The position numbers were made by a program, and so were the translations under genes. This document shows, piece by piece, positions 1 through 12,814 of a DNA stretch of 64,000 bases. Source of the stretch: Echinometra lucunter (lineage: Eukaryota > Echinodermata > Echinoidea > Camarodonta > Echinometridae); assembly GCA_029962745.1 (NCBI GenBank), contig CM057165.1, forward strand, positions 26,356,652 through 26,420,651, given 5' to 3'. The first letter of the stretch is position 1, and each line of letters begins with the position of its first letter. Below the pieces are notes generated by a model. The model saw nothing but the letters and a program-made list of their open reading frames with translations. It made no database searches and was not told the origin of the DNA.

Positions 1-1497
1 CTGTTCCGCCCCTATGGGGACTCTCTCCACCACCACTTAATGCATCACGCAATATGAAAGCATTTCGGAGACTCCATTACAGGGCATCTAATTGTTGTTG
101 TAAGTCTATGGTATTATGACAGTGCAAAGAGAGAAGATGGACATGTGGGACTTGGCAAGTTCCTCTGCTTCTGCTTTTCCCATAATAGTCCCATGTTTTA
201 TTTACTCGGAGGGTTGATGCTGGATAGATGACGGAGCTGAGGGGAGGGGGAGGGGGGGGGGGCTATGAGTGATGGACGGGGCACAGACAGAGTCTGATGA
301 TGTTGCATGTTGATGTAAGATTGCTGTATAGAGCATAGAGCAAATCCTGTCTTGTTGGACTTCAAACAAATGGACATGCTGAAAGAAAAACAATGCTTGA
401 TTTATTTCATATAGTTTCTGAAGGTCTCTCTTCCAAATATAAGTTAATTTAGTCAGAAAAGGCTCAAAGTTCAAAGATGCACAATTTTTTTGGTCAACCC
501 ACGTTTCCTTTTGTGAAGTAAGAATATTTTAAAATCTATTCCAACTTGCGTCAGCATTTATTATCTTTCCCCTTTTTCAGTCAATAACGCCGTTAGGTTT
601 GATTACCTTTATGGAGTCTGATATTTCTGATATTATAGCTTCGAAACCAGTTCATTATCCCTTATTTACTCCGAATAAAATATATCAATAAAGAGGCTTT
701 AAGTATCAGTATGATCTGTCTATAAATAGACTTGAATATAACTGCCCGGGGCAGAATTTTGGTTTGACTTTCACCGCTGCGTGCAGACAGTAATCATAGT
801 AATAGAGGAATATCGTAATAATTGTTTCAGGAAGATTAGTAAATAGGCTTCGATACTTTCCACAAATTGTGGATTTGTACCGCAGTGAACTATTTCCCAC
901 CTCCCCCTATAATAAGCAGTGCATGTTACCTAGTAAGGAGGGAAAACACACTAAAGACGATAAGCAAAATAGTGGCTTGATAACTTCATAAAGTGAAACC
1001 TGCTCCGCGTTAACCAATTTAGATGCGGTGCGTGAAAGGACACATCAAAATATTGTGTCATGATGAATTAATGTCTGCAGATGATTGGTTAATGATAACA
1101 ATGATCGCTTAAACGATAACAGTTTTTGCTTCGCAATTCAACAGTAGTCGTAAATTAGTTGCACATGTTGTGTTGCATAGGGAACTGAAATAACATGGGA
1201 ATATAGCTCGCATCTCTATTTACTGGTGAAAAAAAAGGTGTTTGACTTTTTGCTGGCCTCCTCGTCACCATGGTTTATACTGAAACGGAAAGTTATTAGC
1301 AAATCTTTGGACCACTTTATGGAATGTATACTTTGTTTCTGAACTTCGATCGGTTTGATTATTTCGAAACAATTACTAAATTTGTGAATGATGTGATGAA
1401 ATTCTAGAAGACATAATGATATTGTCTTGAAACTAGACTATCCGGTGTAGTGATTCATTCGTCAATATCGTATCAGATTCACAATATGGACGCTGTG

Positions 1498-1505
1498 TGA
1501 CGTCA
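1498..1505. promoter_or_regulatory. CRE palindrome
   Basis: Perfect TGACGTCA, the CREB/ATF site. A second perfect copy lies at 2293-2300, 795 bases away, both in presumed LMO4 intron DNA. Binding is not shown. Confidence 0.35.
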
Positions 1506-2292
1506 CTAATTACGTATAATTTGAATTTAACGTCTCGCCTCGACAAATGGGTGCCTGCGGCGAAGAAAGTAAGACATTTTGGTCTTCTTCTATCAATTAG
1601 CATCGACTAGATTCGTCGGGACAGTTTTAATGGGAAATTCGATTTGAATATTAGGCACTTTCGATATAAACAGGCAGCCGGAATATGAAGGATGGGGGTG
1701 TCTTTAATGGAGCGAATTTTCTTCGTGGAGATTTTTTCTCTTTCCTTCTTGGGAATAGCATCGGGTTTCCGGCTTGAATCTATAATGTTCATATCGCTGA
1801 TCTAATAAAAGCCAAGTTTGGCAGCGTGCAATGAACGAGAGTGTGCTTGATGGGAGGAGAGACATCAAGAAAATTAGCACTCGCTTTAAAAGATGGCTAT
1901 TTTTTTTCTTAGAGAAATAGTGCAAAGAAGTAAAAACAATTATCAAGACATGCATTGACGAAGTATATTATATATAATCAGATATACTTCCATCGCGCTT
2001 TATACATTGTTAAAAGCATTGCATTATATTGCAGCCTCTTCTCCACTACCTGCTGAACATAAAAACGTGAATTTTAGATTATGTTCTTATTACCGTTGCA
2101 ATATAGATGATTTTGAGTAATTAAGAACCCAGAATTTTCATTTGATGATTAGTATAATATGCACTGATATGCACTGATGAAATATATAACTTTAAAGACG
2201 CTTTATCATTAAATCGTAGACCAGCTCTTCAGCGTAGATAAGCCTGAAACATGAACTTTGCTGGACAGGACATATTCATTTTTTTTTTCAAG

Positions 2293-2300
2293 TGACGTCA
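2293..2300. promoter_or_regulatory. CRE palindrome
   Basis: Second perfect TGACGTCA in the presumed intron, right after a T-run. Function is inferred only from the motif. Confidence 0.35.
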
Positions 2301-2639
2301 AATCCTCATGTCACAATGTTTTTGTTTAATGGGATTGTGTTCGGATCTGACAGTTAGCTGCCAACGCGTGCAGACTGTTGTGCGTTTTGACCATGTACAT
2401 GTGTACGTTATGATTAACATCAAGAGAACGTGATGCATTGGAACAGTTAAAGTGCTTTCTTGCGATGTATGAAGAAAGATATAAAATATAGCTTTTGGAA
2501 AGGAGGAAATTTGCTCAGACATGACAAACATAGCATGGACAGGAAAGAAAGGATTAAAAGGGGGAACTTAAGATGTCAAAATAGGCAAGATGACACCTTT
2601 TGCACTTGACAGAAATACGATTTGTCATCTGCAAACCCA

Positions 2640-3020
2640 CAATCGATCCTCCCCAAACCCATCTCCATTTTTTCTTTCTCCATCTCAGTTTTCTCTCCCA
2701 CTTTCTCTTCTTCTTTTTTTTTCTCTCCCCCCTCTCTCTCTCTTTCTCTCTCTCTTCTCTTCTCCTCTTGTAGTCTCTCTCTGTTTCTCTTTTTATTTAT
2801 CTTCCTTTCTGCCCCCCCCCCCTCTCTCTCTGGTCTGCCTCTATACTGTCTTCCTAAACATTGCTAAAATTTTCTTCGGGTTCTTATTTTCTCGCCCCCA
2901 ATCATGGCAATGATGGCCTCCTTATACTCTCTCCCTTTTCCCCTCTCACCCTTTTCTCTCTTCTACCTTTTTTTTTGCTCTTCCCTCTTCTCTACTGTCT
3001 TTCTTTCTTTCTCACACACA
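2640..3020 (+). repeat. Polypyrimidine (CT-rich) tract
   Basis: About 380 bases almost entirely of C and T on the plus strand, including an 11-C run at 2812-2822. Open frames across it read Ser/Leu/Phe/Pro repeats and are not proteins. Confidence 0.85.
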
Positions 3021-6000
3021 TTCTCCTGATCACCTCCTCGACCACGATGGTTGCTGACAGCCATGATCTCAACTAGAAATCCTAACGCTTCCTCCCCATC
3101 ACTGCGGTCCAACTGTATTCCATAAAGAGTTTTTCACCTGTTCCATCCGGCCCGTCGATTCGCCCCTTTCTATTCTTCCCCTCAACGCACTCTCGTTTTC
3201 TTTTCTCCCTATGTTCTATAGAATCTGCACTCAACAACATTTTCTCTCAGATTTTTTTCCTCTTTTTCGTAAACTTCACAATTACACCCAAGGCATCAAG
3301 CCGCCCCTAGTTCTCGTTCTTGTCATAACGCTCTGTCTAGAATTATTCTCCCGCGAGGAAAAGAAGCGCGAGCCATTAGCCTCTCCGCACGATCGTCGTA
3401 TATAGGCAGTCTCGATGCATCCATGCGCGCTTAATATGCAGTTGATGGTGCGCGCAGTGATGAGTACGGCAGCCATGTATGTATCACCCGCCGCGCTTTG
3501 ATAGCCTCAAGGCAACAGACCGTGACAGTGTTGGCAAATGTTGCTACTCTAACTTGTTCCTTCATCATTCTAATTTCTCTCCCCTCCTTCCCCTTTCTTC
3601 TCCTTTTCTCTTATTTTTTCTGCTTGCATGGATTTCCATTTACATTCATAGGCTTGCTTCTAAAGTGACGTTGATTCACCCCCTGGTCGAGGTGTCAAAG
3701 AAAGTGCACCTGCGCATGTGGGTCTTGGAAAGATAACTGTTTTATTTATTCCACAATGCAGCACTTTGACAGTCATGATGTTCCCACAAAAGAGAGAAGT
3801 GTTTCCCAGGGCAGTTATTATTCATTTGATTTCCCCTTGTCCCTTTTACCTCTACCTTTCTCCTGCAACACCCCCCCCCCCCCATTCTTCGACTTATTTC
3901 ACATTTTCTTCAAGTTGGCAAAGCGATGCCCCTTTTTCAGTCTTTCCCACTACCTCTTCAGCTCGCACTCATGGTGTTTCATTTGCTTTACTACTTACAC
4001 AGGAGTCACAACTTTGCATTTTAGCCGGAGTGCATAGTGCTGCCTTCCTTTTTTTTTCAGTTTTCGTGTATCGCGATCTAACTTTATAAAGAAAAACATT
4101 CAATTTGGAAGTAAGTCAACTACCCCCCCCCCCAATCTTCAAAGATCTTCAACAGTCGGTGGATCGGCCTACATTCTTGTGCCATCTGCATACTTAACCC
4201 TAGGTGATAGATACTGTCTTTGCTTTAGATAACGGTTCAAACTGAAAAGGGAAAGAAAAATGGTGTTATCGTGTAGCCACCGTGTAATTTTACACGTTGT
4301 GACGGTGCACAACTCCTCTTTTGGATTTTGGAAATGAGAGCTCGAGCTTTTATAGAGTGTGTCACCTAGTTAATCCTCTTGTAGCCATTGTTATACTTTT
4401 TTTTGCATGGTGTATCTACCTTTTGTATTCGCGGATAACCTGAGCAAATCCAATAACCCCTCGAAACTTTGTGAATCATTTTCGTAGCGTTTTTGCGACA
4501 AAACAAAATCGAAAGTTGCAGATACTTCATGTTGTAATTCCAGAAAATTCCGATCTTTCGTGTCTGTTCTGTCATTCTGTGGTAAATCTGTCCTATTGCC
4601 GGCAAAATCAGTGGAAAGCATTAGCCGTATAGAAGTCGAATGATCGAAATGGACCATCAACGATCGTCAGGTTTCCAGTAAATCACCGCAACTTGACTTC
4701 TCTTGAACTCGATTTGTCCAAACTTCACTCAGATTAGCACGATAAAAGAGGGCGAGAAGAGGAACAGATCAAAATGTGTCTTTGCAGTACAAACTTGATA
4801 CTGTCAAAGCTCTCTCTGCGGCAAACCAAACTGTCTTGTCATTCTGTCTCACAAACTGTTATGTGAGCATTCTTCTTTTTTACTTGATATTTTTCTGTTT
4901 GACCTAAGATTTTGCCGGTATCTGGTATGCATGGCAATGGTTTAGAAATATTTTTGATTCAAATATACAGCACAGAACTGTGACTTCATTATTGTTTGAA
5001 ATTAATCATTATGATGCTTTGGATGGCTATAAGAGTAGCAGTGACTCAGTACACAGTTGGATTGATTCATAGCAATTGGTCTAATTGAGAAACATATCGG
5101 AAGCTTCTGTACTTGAGCAGATAGACATCATTAAAATGAAACGCAGCACAAATCATCAAACTGATATGATGATTAATCTCTGAGGCAATGCATAGCCCCA
5201 TACCTTCCAATTCTCGTTGTGTCATTAGGGTAAGGATTTTGATCATGATGATGACGGTACATTCTCTCTTAAACTTAAAATGAGCAGATTTTATGGAAAA
5301 GGGCAGAATTACTGAACGATACGAATGGACTTGACACACATCCAGGGTAACATTGAAGCAAATACTTCAATTGATGCTTAACAATTTGCATTTAACTGAA
5401 GAGATAAGTGATTTGTTATTTCAATTGATGATTGATGATGTATGCAGTGATGTAAAATATTTCTTTTAGAGAAAAAAATAAAGAATTAAGGATTTTTTTG
5501 TAAGAATACGAGAAAGAGAGAGGAGAAGCAGACTTCGGTAAATTTGAAAGACTCCTGATCGTCTACAGGTAACTGGTTCTGACAATCTATTTCCGATGTT
5601 TCAAGTACTCAGGACTTCAGTCATTATCCGTAACCCCTCTTGGATTGATACCCCCACGCATCGAACAAAACAAAATTGATTATTATTTGGTCGAGTTCTA
5701 AAATAAATCTTTCTATAAGAAAGTAATCTTTCTGGATGAGCTGGAAGTGAGATAATCGAGTACTCTCCGCTTGAGAGTTAAGCAAAAGAGATATCAATCA
5801 GACACTTATTCCTAAAATTCCTATAATTAGACAAGTAGGGCTAGTTTTGATTTGGTAGGGTAAGCGAAATCAAAGTACAGTATTAACTGTCAGTAGTTAT
5901 GGACTTCAATTTGTAGAGTTAAGGGAAGTAATCGAGGTTGGAATTACCGAATTGAGAGTACGTCATTGACAGAGATTTTGTTGCTCAACGTAAATAACGA

Positions 6001-7674
6001 AAAGGTCAAAATATTGAAAGGGGAAGGTAAGGGGCCTCTTAACGAGCAGTTGGTTGCAAGTGATTGGTGACAAAACAACGTCGTAATTATGATGGATTAT
6101 GAATCTAGGAGATCATACGGCCAATCAAGATATGGATAGTCTTCAAAGTTGTTCAATTTTTGTAGACTGCTGAAAATCTAAGATGGAAAACATTGTGGTT
6201 TTGTTTTTTCGTGAAGGATATATGGCGCCTGGTTTTTCCTGCGAACGATCTTAACACTTTTACAATAAAGAGAAAAACATTTGAAAGGCAAGCGACACGA
6301 TTTAACTCGCCAGACCCTAGGGCAACACGCTGATTTTTTTTTTTCTGTTCTGAATGTGAGTGCTAGCTAGTTTTCTCTCTTCTTCTCATGTGCTCTTTTC
6401 CTTTCTTTTCAAAGTATTCAAAATTATAGAGAAGGAACTGTATAGGTGATTGAGGGGAGGCAGCTGAAGTTAGCGACAAAATTATCGCGGCGTACTTCCT
6501 CTTCATCTGTTGCTCGTAGAACGCCACGACCTATGTCTAGGGCTGGTGTGCACGCTTCGCAATCGATTTTGTCCCCTTAGGGCCACCATACATTTCAATT
6601 TGAAGGTGTCTCGTAGTTGTCAGAGCGCGGGTACTATCATTAGAGAACCGCTTTATCACCATGTTGGGCAGAAGAGCTCGTAACTTTACAAGCCCTCGGT
6701 GAAAATATCTTTCTTTATTTCTCCTGTCAATCTTGTATTGTCGCTGACAATCTACCTCTGTCGGTGTCAAAAATGGGGAGTAAACACTCGCGTGTTTTTC
6801 CTTTCAATTCCCGCCCATAATTTTCTTTTCTCTCCTTTGTTGTTGTTATTTTTCAGATGATAAGAAAACGACATGAGTACGGGAACAAATCAAAAGCTCC
6901 ACTTAATTCTGTTCGTAAGATTAACCCCACAACTAACTCCCTATCCATTTTGGCATGCCTTCGTCCTGTTCGTGACACGACGGCATAAAACGGTTTTATA
7001 AGTGAAAAGTTTTGTTTTTCTCTTATCGGGGAAGTGCGAGAGACCTCTTTTATCTTAATCTGTTTGAATTTCTCCATGATCCATCGCCAACTTGAAACGA
7101 AATGGGTGAGGATGGAGAATCGCCTTTTAATTCTACAACCCAAATTACCATGGCAACGCAGCTGCTTCGAAAGCGCGTGTATATTAGCGTCGTGAAGGCG
7201 GAATGAACTGAAATTGGCGCGCCGCTTTTCGGAAAAGAAACCATTACGGCAAATAAAGGTTTCAAAAATTTAGCGTTTTAATCATCGTAATTTACACTAA
7301 TGGCTTAGGGGCTGGAGATGTCGTTGTGTAGCAGTCTCGCTAATGTAAGATGGCGCAAACAGCGAAATAAGACGGCATTTGAAGCTCTAGATGACGATGG
7401 TTGTTTGGGGGGTGTCCACCAAGTCCTGGAGAATTCTTAAGTGATTTATTCGGGATGTTGTTAATGTCAAATCGTGCTATTTTCTTGAACTTGAGCTGCG
7501 CTTCTTAGAGAGCTTTCAAATATTCTCCCGTGTCAGAGGCACGCCTCAGACGAAAGTGATATCCCATTATCCTTGCCTTGGTTATCGCATTATGATGGCT
7601 GTCATGAATAAATTCAATAGGGAAGCTGATTTTCGTAAAATTTTACTTTGAAGGAAAAGCTTTCTGACAAATTA

Positions 7675-7740
7675 AATCTCTCTCTCTCACTCTCTCTCTC
7701 TCTCTCTCTTCCCCCCTCATTATTAATTCGTTCCCCCACC

Positions 7741-7790
<50 letters not shown>
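7675..7790 (+). repeat. (CT)n microsatellite, two blocks
   Basis: Two CT dinucleotide blocks (about 7677-7708 and 7746-7790) separated by a C-rich, AT-containing spacer. Confidence 0.9.
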
Positions 7791-7792
<2 letters not shown>

Positions 7793-8589
7793 GTGATTCA
7801 CCCTTTCTCTAGCCGTGGCAGGTCTGTATATAGTGCTTCTGCCTCTCTCTGCCTCTCTCTCTTTTTGTTTCTCTCCCTGTGTCTTTCTCTATTTGCCTCA
7901 GTCCCCCAATGCCCTCCAGCTCTTACTTCTCTTGATGCTCACTGTACGTAAATGATTACAGGTCCATTTATAAACAGTTTATCCTGTGCTCTAAGCATAT
8001 TAAATCTATCGTATGCATGGGGTTGAGAACCATAAGCTGTAATTTCCATCATCTCATCTGGAACTCCCTCAATCCTCATGATCTCAGAGTCAGACACGTT
8101 AGAGAAATAATGTCTTGATACACGGAATGTAGAATTCACAAAATTATAATTATTTTGAGATTTTGTGTGCTTTGCTGTGACCTAGATTTATAAATCGTTC
8201 GCTCCTCAACTCAATCAAAAAGATCATTATCCATATGCAATGATGAAAGTAAATATTAATTAAAAGAATAAGAGATGTTCTGTTGTTTCGTTTTGCTTGT
8301 TCCGAAAACAAACCGATGAGAAATGTTGCGAGCACCGCGCTTAGGATGGTTTGCGTTGCGGGCGGTATGAAGACTATGCGTCACATCATCGAATTTTTCT
8401 TTTCGTGGAGAAGAGGGGCTATTATCTAAAGAGAGATGCCATTTAATCGATTGGGAACCGATTTGGATTTAGATTGCCATGCGTTTTCTGGATGATAGCT
8501 GGGCGACATATCGATCAGATAAGTGACAAAGTGCGCTCACGGAGTCCGAACTGATCATCAGATGGGCCGATTGCTCTTCAAAAAAAGTC

Positions 8590-8715
8590 ACCCTTTTCAA
8601 CTCATCACCCTTCTGTCTCTGTCTCCCTCCCTCCATTTACCCCTCTCTCTCTCTTTCTCTCTCTCATTCTCTCCTCCTCTCTTATTCTCTCATATCATTC
8701 ACTTTCTCTGTTCCT
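8590..8715 (+). repeat. CT-rich tract
   Basis: Interrupted CT/CCT tract on the plus strand, within presumed LMO4 intron. Confidence 0.8.
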
Positions 8716-9944
8716 GAAATAATGATAGGAAGACACGGGAGGGAGATAGATGGAATTGGACAGATCAAAAAGTGTGGAAGCTAATGCAGATTTGACAAAG
8801 ATAAGTTATATGAAGCTGAAAGGTAAATGAGTAACGTCTAGGTGCCAGTATACCTCCCACTGAAGGATAGCAAAAAAGTTCATCCAACGTGAGGGAAAGT
8901 CAATAAAAAGCACGACAAATATTAGAAAAGAAAAGGAAAGAGAGGAGGAGAGGGGGAGAAATTTGAAAGGATCGACCAAAGTAAAAGTTTAAAAAGTGCT
9001 TTAAAAGGCTTATGTAGTTTCTTCAAAGTAGACGCTTTTGACATTATAAAACGGTCTAAAGACACTTTTTTTAATCAATGGTTGAGAATATCTGATTCTT
9101 TTTGAAAGCTTGATTTTGTTGTGGATGAAAAATATAATTTAAATGTTGTTGATAGACGTGTGAACTTATGTTTTGTATATTCTGTTGTCGATGTATCGTC
9201 ATATTTGTCTTATGTTTGGTGGTTGTTACGACATTTATCGTTGACTTTTCATAACCTCGTGTGGTTTTTAACCATCAACTATGTCCATCTGAAAAGTAAC
9301 AAAATATTGGAACAGACACAAATAATTATTCGTATGATTCGCAGTCTTTCTGTTCGCTAACCCTCTTTGACGTTCCCAGGGTTTCCTATGTATCATTCTT
9401 TTAGATCTATCATACAGATTTATCACCCAGCAACAAAAGCATGGGTTTTATATGCTTAAATGCCGAGGTGACGAATGTTTCCTCCAGATCGCTTAAAACA
9501 CATTCTGCTAAGTCATTCAGTTTGCGTGAGGGCTTTAAAACCATGCCTTTGTTGCTTCCGCGAGGAAAAAGCTGATCTCGATGTCGAGATTTCTATCTGT
9601 GAATAAAACAACCCTCTCCACAGGGGTGCCAGTGTTTCTGTTTGCCATTCGATGAATAACTCTTTTGAATGGATACAAACGTGGCAACAGGGACGCCTTG
9701 TAATGTTCCATATTGTTTCTATCATTCTTTCTTGGATTGGTGGGAAGTTTCGATCGCCGTCAAGGGAGTGAAATCTGGTGTTGTGTCCGGAGCAGGTTGT
9801 TAGCGGTAGAATAGCGGGGGAGGTCGCGGCGTAATGGTGATGAGTTGTCGATGATAGTCGCACCTTTCTCTGTTCAGTTTTTTTTTTTTTAATTCTTTTC
9901 AGCTAGAGTAAACACCTTCTCATTCATATTTATCTCTGATATTG

Positions 9945-10100
9945 TTTTCCCTTCTCCCTTCCCTTCTATTCTATTCATTCTACGATTCTCTCTCCCCTTC
10001 TCTCTCTCTCTCTCTCTCTCCTCTCTTATCTTTCTCTGTCTCCTCCCCTTTTTTCTCTGTCCTTCTCAATTTTCTCTCTCCATTTCTCTCGTTCTCTGAT
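9945..10100 (+). repeat. CT-rich tract upstream of the LIM2 exon
   Basis: A plus-strand CT tract about 430 bases before the LIM2 exon. It could mimic a polypyrimidine tract but is too far from the acceptor to be its own. Confidence 0.8.
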
Positions 10101-10527
10101 TTTGTTGTGTGTGTATATTTATGTCCTTTCTGGCCATTTACCCGAGGTTGTTTTCGTGTGTATTTGTGTATGTAGTATTATCTGTATTACAGTTATTTTT
10201 CATAAGAATTTTTTTTCCTTCTGTTGCAATTATACATTCAATACCAAGTACTCCACTCTCTCTTAAAATGTACTTTCCTATGATATGTGCACTGTAGATG
10301 TCTTGTAAAATTTGAAATCATGTTTGCCATTACCGTGACAACCGTATGACAACATTAGCTAGCATTGTGGAATGATAAAGAAAATAAAATTCATTGCCAT
10401 GATTTAAACAAAAAAATGGCATGAGACGAGTTCCTTTTTCCCTTTTTCAAATGTATGTTTGTAATTCATTTAGTCAATGAAAATGTTATTTGAATAAGTA
10501 TTCGCCAATTTTGTTTTCTAAATGCAG

Positions 10528-10789
10528 ACTATTTGGTACGAGTGGAGCATGTACAGCGTGTGGTCAGCAGATCCCAGCCAGTGAGCTCGTGATGAGGACT
10601 CAGAATCGCGTCTACCACCTCAAGTGCTTTGCTTGTAGTTCATGTCACATACAGCTTGTCCCTGGTGATCGTTATACGCTAGTCAATGGCAGCATCGTTT
10701 GCGAGAACGACCACAGCAAGCTCTACAAGTCAGCGGCGCATCACGGCATGGCCCCCGGACATGCCCCCGGCCTAAGACCGGGTAACAGA
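10528..10789 (+). CDS. LMO4: LMO4 exon encoding the second LIM domain
   Basis: LMO4 is a nuclear LIM-only adaptor: it has no DNA-binding domain and bridges transcription factors and LDB1-type cofactors through its two LIM domains. This exon starts with the last base of a split Arg codon, followed by 87 codons. The protein opens LFGTSGACTACGQQIPASEL, very close to vertebrate LMO4 LIM2. Zinc ligands by exon codon are C8, C11, H30, C33 for the first finger and C36, C39, C58, D61 for the second, all with canonical spacing (C-x2-C-x18-H-x2-C and C-x2-C-x18-C-x2-D). After the domain comes a short His/Gly/Pro-rich tail ending in Arg. The acceptor is AAATGCAG and the donor is GTAAGC at 10790, giving phase 0 at the 3' end. 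LIM1 is missing from the window. LMO1/2/3 is less likely because their LIM2 lacks the ASELVMR...LVPGDR pattern. Confidence 0.93.
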
Positions 10790-12590
10790 GTAAGCATTCC
10801 ACATTGAAAATGATAGGAAGATGGCTTATAAGGCGTATCCAAATCCATCCTGTGCCTTTTTCATGAATAAGCTATACACATTTCTTGCTATTCTTGTTCC
10901 TCTCAACATTTGAGAGTAACAAATTTGATTTTGTGTAATAAATGAGAACAAATTGTGTTAGGAAAAAAGATCATAGACGAGTGGTTGGGGATAACGTTCA
11001 GTAGTAGTAGTAGTTGACTGCATTGGCAGAAAGGACATGATGAAATGTGGATACAGTTTAGAACATGAAAGAACGTTCTAAACCATGTTATCAAGACATA
11101 ATTATGTTTTATTTGATGTTATGTAGTTTATGTTAATATCTCTATGATATTATAAGGTCACGGTCATTTTTATCCATGTTCAGCTCAGTTGTGTATTTCT
11201 CTCTTTATATTTTTAGGTGAAGGTTGTGAATATTTTTAGGAAATTGTAAGGTTGACATTGAGTGTAGGCGTATAATCAAATTGTAGAAGTGATTATGCTT
11301 GCATCTGCAATTCAAACTTCTGTTGCAGAGCTTCTTATAACTTGCGATGTAGGAAAGGAATGACTCCTTACCAGCAAAGAAGGACAACTGTACTTCTCTT
11401 ATTTTTATTAAGAACAAGAGAGTTGGTTGACTTCTATGCTCTTATCTTAGTGAATATAAAGTGAAAGTATGATGTGTTAGCTTATATATTGCTATTACCG
11501 AGAAACTACTTTCTTAATCGATACATTCCCTACTCATCATAATTGCCAACACAATCCAAAAAACATCAAACCCGCTTTCAATGAGCAAAACAAAGCAAGA
11601 AAAAGCAATCCCCCTTGGCGGTTTGAGCTCATAAGGCTTGTAGCTGTCAGCCAAGTCTCGGCTACGCTCCCCGAGGCATCACCACTACAACTCCGTTGCC
11701 AATCTCGCGCGTAAATCCTCCATCATGCCATGTACACTTAGAACACGCAGTTCCTCTCTCGCGTATTAAAGAAGGGGGTACTTCTACCCCTGAATCTAGA
11801 TGGAAATGGGCTTGTAATACCAGAAGGTTTATGCCCGAGTTAAAACCCCTTCAAGATGCATCATCATTTTCTGAAGATTGAAGGAGGGAGTAAGTGAGAA
11901 AGAGACTTCGTTCTTCAACAAGCACTATACCCTTGCAATCCCCTTCTCGAAATTCGATACCCCGGTCTCCAACATACACTCTTTGTAACGGATCATCAAA
12001 TGTCAAATTAAACACAGTACAGGTAGTCCTTTTTCCGTTATCCCTAAAAGCTTGATGAGTGGGGCGTACTTCCAAGCCTTAAAATACAATTTACCCTCAA
12101 GACATACTTATTTTTGCCGACTACCATAACAGCGAAATGCTAAGACAATACAAGATCCTCTCCCATTTTGTGAAGGAATACAGACATGGCCATATTGAAC
12201 ACTGACATGGGTAATCCCATCATCTTTGGTTGTTGCCATGGCAACTGGTCTATTAGTCAGCCAGTTTTGTTCCGAGATTCTGAAGAGCTCTGTCAACTTG
12301 TTACAGGGATACGGGTCCTTATTTTGATTTCTGTATACCGCGTTTTATTTCGGCGTTTCAAGTGGGCTTTCTAAAAACAAAACAAAAAAAAGTTTGCCCC
12401 TTGAGTTGCTGAATGAAAGCATGGTGAAACGTTAGTGCGCGCATTTTAGCTTGAGGGATGTAGATGGAACTGAATGGACATAATTATCTTCCATATCTTG
12501 AAATCATCGCTACAATGAAGTTTCAAGATCCATTACTTGGAAGGACGGAAATGGGTGCCCGAAATCACGTTTGGTTTATTTATTTTTGGA

Positions 12591-12731
12591 TTGATTGATT
12601 GATTGATTGATTTATGTATGTATGTATTTATTTATTTATTTATTTATTCATTCATTCATTCATTCATTTATTCATTCATTCATTCGTTTATTTATTTATT
12701 TATTCATTCATTCATTCATTCATTCATTCAT

Positions 12732-12789
<58 letters not shown>

Positions 12790-12814
12790 GTCTATTCATT
12801 TATTTATTCATTTA
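12591..12814 (+). repeat. Compound tetranucleotide microsatellite
   Basis: A run of related tetranucleotides in order: GATT, TATG, ATTT, ATTC (interleaved with ATTT), then ATCT. Because the unit is four bases, all three frames stay open and yield Ile/Tyr/Ser/Leu-rich pseudo-peptides. Confidence 0.95.

Larger units (their letters stand above)
1..10527 (+). other. LMO4: Presumed LMO4 intron (partial), no exon recognised
   Basis: This stretch ends in a good splice acceptor (pyrimidine-rich, then AAATGCAG at 10520-10527) just before the LIM2 exon, so at least its right part must be intron. I looked for a LIM1 exon (paired Cys-x2-Cys codons with a Trp-His pair) on the plus strand and saw none, so the first coding exons probably lie upstream of the window. 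The contents are AT-rich unique DNA broken by plus-strand pyrimidine tracts at about 2640-3020, 3570-3620, 7675-7900, 8590-8715 and 9945-10100. Two perfect CRE palindromes lie at 1498 and 2293. Open frames here are low-complexity or random. The inference of intron for the leftmost few kb is untested. Confidence 0.55.

Noticed and set aside
10490..10527. N-terminal extension of the LIM2 open frame
   Set aside because: It starts at a TTG and lies upstream of a clear splice acceptor; the LIM2 homology begins only after 10527.
1..10527. LMO4 LIM1 exon inside the window
   Set aside because: No plus-strand segment with the LIM1 Cys/His spacing was found; presumed upstream.
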